Of a stretch of DNA of 64,000 nucleotides, positions 57,519 through 64,000 are shown piece after piece. Within the stretch, counting starts at the first letter, position 1. Every line of letters begins with the position of its first letter. The position numbers were made by a program, and so were the translations under genes. The notes under the pieces are model-generated. The model was given only the letters and a program-made list of their open reading frames with translations. It did no database searches and was not told the DNA's origin. Source of the stretch: Flavobacteriales bacterium (lineage in GTDB: Bacteria; Bacteroidota; Bacteroidia; Flavobacteriales_F; PHOS-HE28); contig JAHDVX010000003.1 of assembly GCA_023382455.1 (NCBI GenBank), positions 87,597-151,596 on the forward strand. Reading direction: 5' to 3'.

Positions 57519-58763
57519 ATGAACGACATTTTCGACAAGATCCGCAAGGACGCCGGCCCCATCGGCCGCCACGCGAAAGCCTCGCACGGTTATTTCGCTT
57601 TTCCCAAGCTCGAAGGCGAGTTGGGATCGCACATGACCTTCCGCGGGAAGGAAGTGCTGGTCTGGAGCCTGAACAACTACCTCGGCCTGGCCAACCACCC
57701 GGAGATCCGCAAGGTGGATGCCCAAGCGGCCAAGGATTGGGGCCTGGCCTACCCCATGGGTGCCCGCATGATGAGCGGCCAGACCAAATACCACGAACAA
57801 CTGGAGGACCAGTTGAGCGAATTCATGGGCAAGGAGGACACCTTCCTGCTGAACTACGGCTACCAAGGCTGCATGAGCTGCATTGACGCCCTGCTGGGAC
57901 GGCATGATGTGCTGGTGTTCGACAGCGAATGCCACGCCTGCATGATGGACGGTGCACGGCTGCACGCCGGCAAGCGCTTCATGTTCCAGCACAACGACAT
58001 GGCCAGCCTGGACAAGCAGTTGGAGCACGCCCGCAAGGTGACCGAGCAGACCGGCGGAGGCATCCTGGTGATGACCGAGGGCGTGTTCGGCATGGCCGGC
58101 GACCAAGGCAAGCTCAAGGAGATCTCGGCCCGCAAGGCGAAGTACAACTTCCGCCTCTTCGTGGACGACGCACACGGCTTCGGCCAGATGGGCGACCACG
58201 GCCGGGGCACCGGTGACGAGCAGGGTGTGCAGGACCAGATCGATGTGTATTTCGGCACCTTCGCCAAGAGCATGGCCAGCATCGGCGCATTCATCAGCGG
58301 CCCGGAGGATGTGATCATGTACATGCGCTACAACATGCGCAGCCAGACCTTCGCCAAGAGCCTGCCCATGCCCATCGTCATCGGCGCCATGAAGCGCCTG
58401 GAGATGATGCGCACCATGCCCGAGCTGAAGGAAAAACTGTGGGAGATCACCCGTGCCCTGCAAAGCGGGTTGAAGGAGGCCGGGCTGGACATCGGCAAGA
58501 CCAACAGCTGCGTCACCCCGGTGTACATGAAGGGCAATATCCCGGAAGCCACCAACGTGGTGCTGGACCTGCGGGAGAACCATGGCATCTTCTGCAGCAT
58601 CGTGGTGTACCCGGTGATTCCCAAGGGGGAGATCCTGCTTCGGTTGATCCCCACGGCCACCCATTCCCTGGAAGACGTGCGGCGTACCATCGAAAGCTTC
58701 AAGGAGGTGAAGCGGAAGCTGGAGGCCGGGGAATACAAGGCGGAAAGCATCGCCAACGTATAA
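57519..58763 (+). CDS. Alpha-oxoamine synthase (serine palmitoyltransferase / cysteate acyltransferase-like)
   Basis: 414 residues from the ATG at 57519. PLP-dependent fold type I enzyme. Visible: WSLNNYLGLANHPEIRK, the MGARMMSGQTKYHEQLE block, DSECHACMMDGARL, the PLP-phosphate Asp and His in FVDDAHGFGQMG, and the Schiff-base Lys250 in TFAKSMASIGAF. In Bacteroidota this branch makes the long-chain base of sphingolipids (serine + acyl-CoA/ACP) or of sulfonolipids (cysteate + acyl). 2-Amino-3-ketobutyrate CoA ligase is another relative but less similar. The stop codon TAA is the first three bases of the E3 repeat. Confidence 0.87.
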   Translation: MNDIFDKIRKDAGPIGRHAKASHGYFAFPKLEGELGSHMTFRGKEVLVWSLNNYLGLANHPEIRKVDAQAAKDWGLAYPMGARMMSGQTKYHEQLEDQLSEFMGKEDTFLLNYGYQGCMSCIDALLGRHDVLVFDSECHACMMDGARLHAGKRFMFQHNDMASLDKQLEHARKVTEQTGGGILVMTEGVFGMAGDQGKLKEISARKAKYNFRLFVDDAHGFGQMGDHGRGTGDEQGVQDQIDVYFGTFAKSMASIGAFISGPEDVIMYMRYNMRSQTFAKSLPMPIVIGAMKRLEMMRTMPELKEKLWEITRALQSGLKEAGLDIGKTNSCVTPVYMKGNIPEATNVVLDLRENHGIFCSIVVYPVIPKGEILLRLIPTATHSLEDVRRTIESFKEVKRKLEAGEYKAESIANV

Positions 58764-59023
58764 GGGCGCCTCGAAGAACCTCGCTCCGGTCCCTTGCGCC
58801 ATAGCTCCTTGCTCCGCCGAAGCGACTACGCAAAGGCGAAGTCAGCGACGGCGCGCGGCGTTTTAGGCAAGAGCGTATAGCGGTCATCGCTTGCTCTCAT
58901 TTGCCCCTGCTTTGTTGCTCCTCAGTCGGATACTTCGTTCCAGCATCCTCTCTTCGGAGCGCCTCGGTTGGACGAATGATAGCGGCAGGCGCCATCCGTT
59001 CGAGGTTCCTCGAGGCTCCCTAA
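58761..59023 (-). repeat. Dispersed inverted-repeat element E, long copy (E3)
   Basis: Terminal repeats 58761-58783 and 59001-59023 match inverted at 20 of 23 positions. Read on the minus strand, the element aligns with E2 at 44607-44827 over both ends and over several interior blocks (GCTATCATTCGTCCAACCGA; GAACGAAGTATCCGACTGAG), with about 50 extra bases in its left half. Element E begins at the TAA of the alpha-oxoamine synthase gene. The remaining bases of this 328-nt gap hold only the terminator at 59042-59079. Confidence 0.85.
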
Positions 59024-59041
59024 AGCCACGTCCAACCGGCA

Positions 59042-59079
59042 ATGAAAAAGCCCGACCCATGTGGATCGGGCTTTTTCAT
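59042..59079. terminator. Bidirectional terminator between alpha-oxoamine synthase and doxX
   Basis: ATGAAAAAGCCCGA / TCGGGCTTTTTCAT perfect 14-bp stem, 10-nt loop; A-run on one side and T-run on the other, so it works for both converging units. Confidence 0.9.
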
Positions 59080-59091
59080 GGGTTCAATTGC

Positions 59092-59490
59092 TCAGCGGAA
59101 GCTGAGCCGGTCCAAACTGTAGCGGCCGCTGCCCATGAAGAAGATGGCCACAAAAGCCATCATATACAGGAAAGAAAGCTCCTGCTTGGCAAAGGGCTGG
59201 TCCCCATTGACCATGAAGGCAGCCACGGCCATGCCGATGATCGGGGGGATGGTGGTGGCCCTGGTCCACAGGCCCAGCGCCACGCAGAGGGCACAGAGCA
59301 CCTCGGCGATCAGGATCAGCACCAGGCTCAGCGTGGAACCCAGGCCCATGAAATCATAGAAGCCATCGGCCCGTGCACCGAAATCCATCAGCTTGGGCAG
59401 GCCGTGCTGCCAAAAGAGGGTTACCCCTGCAGTGAGGCGCAGGACCAAGGCCCCCAGATCGAAGGAAACCTCCTCGGAGTTCAGGATCAT
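59092..59490 (-). CDS. DoxX-family membrane protein
   Basis: 132 residues from the ATG at 59490. Four helices; LGALVLRLTAGVTLFWQHGL followed by PKLMDF, then IAEVLCALCVALGLWTRATT and IGMAVAAFMVNGDQPFAKQE, and FMGSGRYSLDRLSF at the end are typical of DoxX/quinol-oxidase-subunit-like proteins. Earlier in-frame codons (to 59565) lack family similarity. Function unclear; redox or membrane-stress roles have been proposed for relatives. Confidence 0.9.
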   Translation of the reverse strand: MILNSEEVSFDLGALVLRLTAGVTLFWQHGLPKLMDFGARADGFYDFMGLGSTLSLVLILIAEVLCALCVALGLWTRATTIPPIIGMAVAAFMVNGDQPFAKQELSFLYMMAFVAIFFMGSGRYSLDRLSFR

Positions 59491-59610
59491 TCTTATCGAA
59501 GTATGGCCCAAACGTACTGATCCCGTTGATCGCCGTTGAAATGGCCATTCCCACGAGCTTTGCACAACAGGCCGTGGAGATCCTTTTCACAAATACGGCC
59601 AATACCGTGG

Positions 59611-59639
59611 TTGAGAACCCAATGATCACCACATCTTTG
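59611..59639 (+). promoter_or_regulatory. Promoter (TTG - 18 nt - CATCTTTG)
   Basis: TTG (59611-59613) and CATCTTTG (59632-59639) precede the outer-membrane protein gene; an A-rich leader (AATAAAAAAACCAACAG) leads to its ATG. Confidence 0.5.
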
Positions 59640-59668
59640 CCTGACCACACGAATAAAAAAACCAACAG

Positions 59669-60268
59669 ATGAAAGCGAATCAGATCCTGAAAACAGCGGG
59701 CTTGGTACTTGCTGCTGCCTGCCTGCCCGCCTTGGTGAGTGCGCAATTCGAAGAGGGAGACAACGTACTTGGCGTCGGCGTAGGCATCGGCGGGGGTTAT
59801 GGCATCGGCTTTACCGGAGCCGGAGTGTCCCAAACACCGGCCTTGGGCGTGCATTTCGACCATGCCATGGGCGAACTGGGCCCAGGCACTTGGGGACTGG
59901 GCGGCGCCATTGGCTACAAGTCGCTGTCCTACAAGTCGGACGTGGCGTACTGGAACTATTCGTACGACTACAAATGGAGCTACCTGACCATTGGCGTGCG
60001 TGGCACCTGGCACTACAACGAATGGCATGGCAGTGACAAACTGGACACCTACGGCGGGCTCATGCTGGCCTACCGGAATGCCACTTTCAAGGACAACACC
60101 GTGTACCCTGACGGCTGGACCGGAGCCAAGTACTCATGGTCGGGCAGCGGTGTCGGCTTCTCCGGCATCCTGGGCGCTCGGTACTATTTCACGGACAACA
60201 TCGGCGCCTTCCTGGAGGCCGGTTTCGGCTACGCGGTGCTGCAAGTGGGCTTGGCCGCGAAGTTCTGA
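59669..60268 (+). CDS. Small outer-membrane beta-barrel protein, unknown
   Basis: 199 residues. Signal peptide (about 1-25, cleavage at VSA-QF). The mature protein has eight or so short amphipathic strands rich in Gly, Tyr and Trp (VLGVGVGIGGGYGIGFTG, TIGVRGTWHYNEWH, GLMLAYRNATF, GILGARYYFTDNIGAFLEAG) and ends in Phe, as barrel proteins do. No family named. Own promoter and terminator (60293-60326) make it a single-gene unit. Confidence 0.85.
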   Translation: MKANQILKTAGLVLAAACLPALVSAQFEEGDNVLGVGVGIGGGYGIGFTGAGVSQTPALGVHFDHAMGELGPGTWGLGGAIGYKSLSYKSDVAYWNYSYDYKWSYLTIGVRGTWHYNEWHGSDKLDTYGGLMLAYRNATFKDNTVYPDGWTGAKYSWSGSGVGFSGILGARYYFTDNIGAFLEAGFGYAVLQVGLAAKF

Positions 60269-60292
60269 GGGCTGACCCTCCTCCACCATCAA

Positions 60293-60326
60293 GAAGCGCC
60301 TCCCTTGCAGGGGGCGCTTCGCTTTT
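60293..60326 (+). terminator. Terminator after the outer-membrane protein gene
   Basis: GAAGCGCCTCCC / GGGGGCGCTTC stem with a small loop (TTGCA), followed by GCTTTT. Confidence 0.8.
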
Positions 60327-60350
60327 CCACCCTTACATCCATGGCCGGCT

Positions 60351-60358
60351 TACCTTCG
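60351..60358 (+). promoter_or_regulatory. thrS promoter -7-like box (TACCTTCG)
   Basis: TACCTTCG, 40 nt before the thrS ATG. No T-box or tRNA-like leader structure is apparent. Confidence 0.5.
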
Positions 60359-60398
60359 CAGCCTTTTCCGCCAGTTGTAGGGCGGAATGCCGAATTGC

Positions 60399-62348
60399 AT
60401 GAAGATCAACGTTACCCTGCCGGACGGAAGTGTCCGGGAATTTGAACAAGGCGCCACCGCCATGGACGTGGCCCGCAGCATCAGCGAGGGCCTGGCCCGG
60501 AACGTGCTCTCGGCCAAGGTGAATGGCGAGGTACGTGACGCCATGCGCCCCCTGCCGGGCGATTGCACCCTGCAGCTGCTCACCTGGAACGACCCCGAGG
60601 GCAAGGCCACCCTGTGGCACAGCAGCGCCCACCTTTTGGCCGAGGCCATCGAGGCGCTCTACCCCGGCACCAAATTCGGGATCGGCCCGCCCATCGAGAA
60701 CGGCTTCTACTACGACATCGACCTGGGCCACCGCGTGATCGGCGACGGTGACTTCGCGGCCATCGAGGCCAAGATGAAGGAACTGGCCGCCAAGAAGGAG
60801 ACCTACGTCCGCCGCGAGGTACCCAAGGCCGAGGCCATCAAGTACTTCACCGAAAAGGGCGATGAGTACAAGCTGGAGCTGATCGACGGCCTGGAGGACG
60901 GCAGCATCAGCTTCTACACCCAGGGCAACTTCACCGACCTGTGCCGGGGGCCGCACCTGCCGGACACCTCGCCCATCAAGGCCGTGAAGGTGCTCAGCGT
61001 GGCCGGGGCCTACTGGCGCGGCGACGAGAAGCGCAAGCAGCTCACCCGCCTCTACGCCATCACCTTCCCCAAGCAAAAGGAACTTGACGAGTACTTGGCC
61101 CTGCTGGAAGAGGCCAAGAAGCGCGACCACCGCAAACTGGGCAAGGAACTGGACCTGTTCACCTTCAGCGAGAAGGTGGGCGCGGGTCTGCCGCTGTGGC
61201 TGCCCAAGGGCGCTGCCTTGCGCGAGCGGCTCATCCAGTTCATGAAGAACGCCCAGGAGCAGAGCGGCTACGTGCAGGTGGCCACCCCGCACATCGGCTC
61301 CAAGCAGCTGTACGTAACCAGCGGGCACTGGGAGAAGTACGGGCAGGACAGCTTCCGGCCCATCACCACCCCGCATGAAGGCGAGGAGTTCCTGCTGAAA
61401 CCCATGAACTGCCCGCACCACTGCGAGATCTTCGCCAGCCGCCCGCGCAGCTACAAGGACCTACCGTTGCGCCTGGCCGAGTTCGGCACGGTGTACCGCT
61501 ACGAGCAGAGCGGCGAGCTGCACGGCCTCACGCGGGTGCGCGGCTTTACGCAGGACGACGCCCACCTCTTCTGCCGCCCGGACCAGGTGAAGGAGGAGTT
61601 CAAGAAGGTGATCGACCTGGTCTTGCTCGTCTTCAACGCACTCGGCCTGAACGACTACGAGGCGCAGATCAGCCTGCGTGACCAGGTGGACCGCAGCAAG
61701 TACATCGGCAGCGAGGAGAACTGGGAGAAGGCCGAGCGGGCCATCATCGAGGCGGCCGGCGAAAAGGGCATGAAGACCTTCGTGGAATACGGCGAGGCGG
61801 CCTTCTACGGCCCCAAGCTGGATTTCATGGTGAAGGACGCCTTGGGCCGCCGCTGGCAGCTGGGCACCATCCAGGTGGACTACAACCTGCCCGAGCGCTT
61901 CGAGCTGGAATACGTGGGCAGCGACAACGCCAAGCACCGGCCGGTGATGATCCACCGCGCCCCCTTCGGCAGCCTGGAACGCTTCCTGGCCGTGGTGATC
62001 GAGCATACGGCCGGCAAGTTCCCGCTGTGGCTGACCCCGGAGCAGGCCATCATCCTGCCGATCAGTGAAAAATCGAACGAGGCGGCCCGGAAAACGGGGG
62101 AATTGCTGAAAGAATACGATATTCGCGCCACCATTGACGAGCGTAGCGAAAAGATCGGCCGCAAGATCCGCGATGCGGAAATGACCAAGGTCCCCTTCAT
62201 GCTCATCATCGGCGAGAAAGAAGCCGAGGCGGGAACCGTCTCGGTGCGCGAACACGGTCAAGGCGACCTGGGCAGCATGACGCCCGAAGCATTCAAGAAC
62301 TTGGTGGAGCAGCGTATCGCCGCCTCCCTCAGCGGCCACAAAGGCTGA
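60399..62348 (+). CDS. thrS: Threonyl-tRNA synthetase
   Basis: 649 residues from the ATG at 60399 ([20 protein letters not shown]; a start four codons earlier is less likely). TGS domain (1-62), editing domain with [16 protein letters not shown] and the second Zn-type block [19 protein letters not shown], then the class II core: [40 protein letters not shown] and motif 3 [18 protein letters not shown], and the anticodon-binding domain. First gene of the thrS-infC-rpmI-rplT operon. Confidence 0.97.
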   Translation: MKINVTLPDGSVREFEQGATAMDVARSISEGLARNVLSAKVNGEVRDAMRPLPGDCTLQLLTWNDPEGKATLWHSSAHLLAEAIEALYPGTKFGIGPPIENGFYYDIDLGHRVIGDGDFAAIEAKMKELAAKKETYVRREVPKAEAIKYFTEKGDEYKLELIDGLEDGSISFYTQGNFTDLCRGPHLPDTSPIKAVKVLSVAGAYWRGDEKRKQLTRLYAITFPKQKELDEYLALLEEAKKRDHRKLGKELDLFTFSEKVGAGLPLWLPKGAALRERLIQFMKNAQEQSGYVQVATPHIGSKQLYVTSGHWEKYGQDSFRPITTPHEGEEFLLKPMNCPHHCEIFASRPRSYKDLPLRLAEFGTVYRYEQSGELHGLTRVRGFTQDDAHLFCRPDQVKEEFKKVIDLVLLVFNALGLNDYEAQISLRDQVDRSKYIGSEENWEKAERAIIEAAGEKGMKTFVEYGEAAFYGPKLDFMVKDALGRRWQLGTIQVDYNLPERFELEYVGSDNAKHRPVMIHRAPFGSLERFLAVVIEHTAGKFPLWLTPEQAIILPISEKSNEAARKTGELLKEYDIRATIDERSEKIGRKIRDAEMTKVPFMLIIGEKEAEAGTVSVREHGQGDLGSMTPEAFKNLVEQRIAASLSGHKG

Positions 62349-62375
62349 CCCGGAAAATCAACGAAAGCAAGCGAA

Positions 62376-62975
62376 TTGGCACAACGACCTCCCTTCCGCC
62401 CCATGGGCCCCAGGCCCCCCCGGCCCGCCGGTGACCGCCGCATGCGCGGCCGCATCATCCGCGAAGATCCCCATCGCATCAACGAACGCATCCATGGCGT
62501 ACCCCAGGTGCGCGTGGTCGGCGAGGGGATCGAGCAAGGCATCTATCCCTTTGAGCAGGCGCTGCGCATGGCGCAAGACCTGCAATTGGACCTGGTGGAG
62601 ATCAGCCCCACGGCCGACCCGCCGGTGTGCCGCATCGTGGATTACAAAAAGTTCCTGTACGACCTCAAGAAGAAACAGAAGGAGATCAAGGCCAAGCAGG
62701 CCGTGGTGGAAATGAAGGAGATCCGCTTCGGGCCGAACACGGACGAGCACGACCTGAACTTCAAGCTCAAGCACGCCCGCCGGTTCCTCGAGGAGGGCCA
62801 CAAGGTGAAGGCCTTCGTGTTCTTCAAGGGCCGCACCATCGTCTTCAAGGAGCGCGGGGAGATCCTGCTGCTGAAGTTCGCCCAGGAACTGGAGGACATC
62901 GGCGTGGTGGAAAGCATGCCCAAGCTGGAGGGCAAGCGGATGATGATGTACCTCATCCCCAAGAAAAAGAAGTGA
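62376..62975 (+). CDS. infC: Translation initiation factor IF-3
   Basis: 199 residues. Start is TTG (MAQRPPFRP...); the first in-frame ATG is nine codons later. Non-AUG starts are a known feature of infC, because IF-3 discriminates against them and so limits its own synthesis. N-domain ([40 protein letters not shown]), linker [20 protein letters not shown] and C-domain ([38 protein letters not shown]). A Pro/Arg-rich N-terminal extension of about 25 residues. Confidence 0.95.
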   Translation: MAQRPPFRPMGPRPPRPAGDRRMRGRIIREDPHRINERIHGVPQVRVVGEGIEQGIYPFEQALRMAQDLQLDLVEISPTADPPVCRIVDYKKFLYDLKKKQKEIKAKQAVVEMKEIRFGPNTDEHDLNFKLKHARRFLEEGHKVKAFVFFKGRTIVFKERGEILLLKFAQELEDIGVVESMPKLEGKRMMMYLIPKKKK

Positions 62976-63033
62976 GCCCGCTCCGCTCCGGGGGTGGAAA
63001 AAAAGAAAAGTGCCCGGATTCCGGGAAAATTGC

Positions 63034-63041
63034 GAAATTCG
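63034..63041 (+). promoter_or_regulatory. Internal promoter-like box before rpmI (GAAATTCG)
   Basis: GAAATTCG followed by CGCC, 34 nt before rpmI, inside the 100-nt infC-rpmI gap, which also holds a small CCGGATTCCGG hairpin. It may give extra transcripts of the two ribosomal genes. Confidence 0.4.
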
Positions 63042-63075
63042 CGCCCCCGAACGTACCGATCAACACAGCGAGGCC

Positions 63076-63267
63076 ATGCCCAAGATGAAGTCGAAATCCG
63101 GTGCCAAGAAGCGCTTCGCGCTCACCGGTACCGGCAAAGTGAAGCGCAAGCACGCGTTCCACAGCCACATCCTTACCAAGAAGCACAAGAAGCGCAAGCG
63201 CAACCTGACCAAGACGGGGTTGATCTCCGGAGTGGATCAAAAGGCGGTGCTCGACCTGCTGAAGTAA
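63076..63267 (+). CDS. rpmI: 50S ribosomal protein L35
   Basis: 63 residues, starting [20 protein letters not shown] with the family block [20 protein letters not shown]. Stop at 63267, then 100 nt to rplT. Highly basic as expected. Confidence 0.97.
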   Translation: MPKMKSKSGAKKRFALTGTGKVKRKHAFHSHILTKKHKKRKRNLTKTGLISGVDQKAVLDLLK

Positions 63268-63367
63268 GACCGTTTCCCGCCGGGTACACAGGCGGGGTTC
63301 ACCAGGGCGCGCCAGCACCAAAGAGCCGTCACCGAACGGACGCTCCCGCCCAAAAACCAGAAGAAGA

Positions 63368-63712
63368 ATGCCACGTTCAAGAAACAAAGTAGCCAGCCGC
63401 GCCCGCCGCAAGAAAGTGCTGAAGCAGGCCAAAGGGAACTTCGGCCGCAGGAAGAACGTCTGGACCGTAGCCAAGAACACCGTTGAAAAGGGCTACGAAC
63501 ACGCCTACGTGGGCCGCAAGGTGAAGAAGCGCGACTTCCGCGCCCTGTGGATCCAGCGTATCAACGCCGCCGTTCGGGAAAATGGGCTCACCTACAGCGT
63601 GTTCATGCACAAGTTGAAGGATGCCGGCATCACCTTGGACCGCAAGGTGCTGGCCGAGATCGCCTACAGCGATGCCAACGGTTTCAAGGCCATCGTGGAG
63701 AAAGTGAAATAA
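63368..63712 (+). CDS. rplT: 50S ribosomal protein L20
   Basis: 114 residues: [63 protein letters not shown]20 represses its own operon in E. coli by binding the leader; the 100-nt gap before the gene has no obvious rRNA-like site. Terminator directly downstream. Confidence 0.97.
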   Translation: MPRSRNKVASRARRKKVLKQAKGNFGRRKNVWTVAKNTVEKGYEHAYVGRKVKKRDFRALWIQRINAAVRENGLTYSVFMHKLKDAGITLDRKVLAEIAYSDANGFKAIVEKVK

Positions 63713-63731
63713 GCACCGTGCCAGGTGCATG

Positions 63732-63757
63732 GGAAAGGGGCCCGACGGCCCCTTTCC
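63732..63757. terminator. Bidirectional terminator after rplT
   Basis: GGAAAGGGGCC / GGCCCCTTTCC perfect 11-bp stem with a CGAC loop, between rplT and the convergent exonuclease gene, whose stop codon follows directly at 63758. Confidence 0.85.
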
Positions 63758-64000
63758 TCATTTCAAGGCCCTTCCTGCGGAAGGATCCACCAGCGCGGTC
63801 ACCTTCCCGCCCGGGGTACGATGTTCCCGTGGGCTGAGGCCACCGCATTTCACCCGGTTCCGGGCCAACAGCTCCGGCAAGGAGCGTGCACCGGTGTGCG
63901 CCATGGCATGCAACACCAGCTTTGCCGCAGCCTCGGCATCGTTGCCCGCACGGTGGTGGGTGAAGGTGATGCCCCGGAAGGCGCACATCGGCCCCAGGCC
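63758..64000 (-). CDS. DnaQ-like 3'-5' exonuclease, C-terminal part (cut by window edge)
   Basis: 81 codons, open to the window edge; the N-terminal catalytic DE residues lie outside. The visible part, ITFTHHRAGNDAEAAAKLVL, holds the HxxxxD pair of DEDDh exonucleases, followed by SLPELLARN, and a ~35-residue tail (KCGGLSPREHRTPGGKVTAL). Could be a stand-alone exonuclease or the end of a longer protein. Confidence 0.7.
   Translation of the reverse strand, partial: GLGPMCAFRGITFTHHRAGNDAEAAAKLVLHAMAHTGARSLPELLARNRVKCGGLSPREHRTPGGKVTALVDPSAGRALK

Overview
The window looks like a chromosomal stretch of a GC-rich member of the Bacteroidota, probably Flavobacteriales-like. Evidence: type IX secretion (T9SS) cargo proteins with type A-like and CHU_C/type B tails, a PorQ gene, the bacillithiol enzymes BshA and BshC, the long Bacteroidota form of IspH, the small DUF4295 gene next to rpmG/ftsY/rimO, DUF4293 next to rho, and many promoter boxes resembling the Bacteroidota -7 element TAnnTTTG. 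Shine-Dalgarno sequences are essentially absent. No rRNA, tRNA, CRISPR array, prophage or complete IS element was seen. Most content is housekeeping, with short accessory islands made of repeats and gene remnants.

Layout. 0-5.3 kb: repeats, then two secreted T9SS proteins. 5.3-10 kb: universal stress protein, bshC, a membrane-anchored papain-like peptidase and a haem-binding protein. 10-12.8 kb (minus): rimO, ftsY, DUF4295, rpmG. 12.9-15.2 kb: a peroxide-response divergon, oxyR facing ahpC-ahpD. 15.2-20.8 kb: a 1232-residue secreted sugar-dehydrogenase-like/PKD/PA14 protein, a TolB-like propeller lipoprotein and a small membrane protein. 20.9-28.3 kb: DUF4293, rho with a long acidic and Q/R-rich insert, DUF4199, mpl, a type B T9SS cargo, ispH. 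28.5-41 kb: cmk, a propeller-type histidine kinase and LuxR-type regulator, a tail-fibre-domain remnant, porQ, queA, an OprO/P-like porin, lon, a GlmU-like nucleotidyltransferase. 41-43.4 kb: phosphate transporter (Pit) with its DUF47 partner. 43.4-51.9 kb: hexapeptide protein, a degraded region with a dispersed repeat, a KefB-like antiporter, two receiver proteins plus a sensorless kinase, an NYN/cold-shock fusion, another histidine kinase. 52-60.3 kb: prolyl oligopeptidase, CoA-transferase, bshA, an alpha-oxoamine synthase, DoxX, an outer-membrane protein. 60.4-64 kb: thrS-infC-rpmI-rplT and the end of a DnaQ-like exonuclease cut by the window edge.

How the genes fit together. OxyR, AhpC/AhpD and bacillithiol synthesis form a thiol-based oxidative-stress theme. 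OxyR keeps Cys199 and Cys208, and one palindrome between oxyR and ahpC is placed so that it could repress the first and activate the second. Pit, DUF47 and the OprO/P-type porin suggest phosphate uptake. The T9SS cargos and PorQ belong to the surface-export machinery.

The least expected structure is non-coding. (i) A dispersed element with about 23-bp terminal inverted repeats occurs three times, once as an internal-deletion derivative; two copies start exactly at the stop codon of an unrelated gene, in the same relative orientation. (ii) A second repeat family joins a conserved leader to octamer arrays. (iii) At least eight genes have the promoter -7 box only 4-5 nt before the start codon, which predicts leaderless mRNAs.
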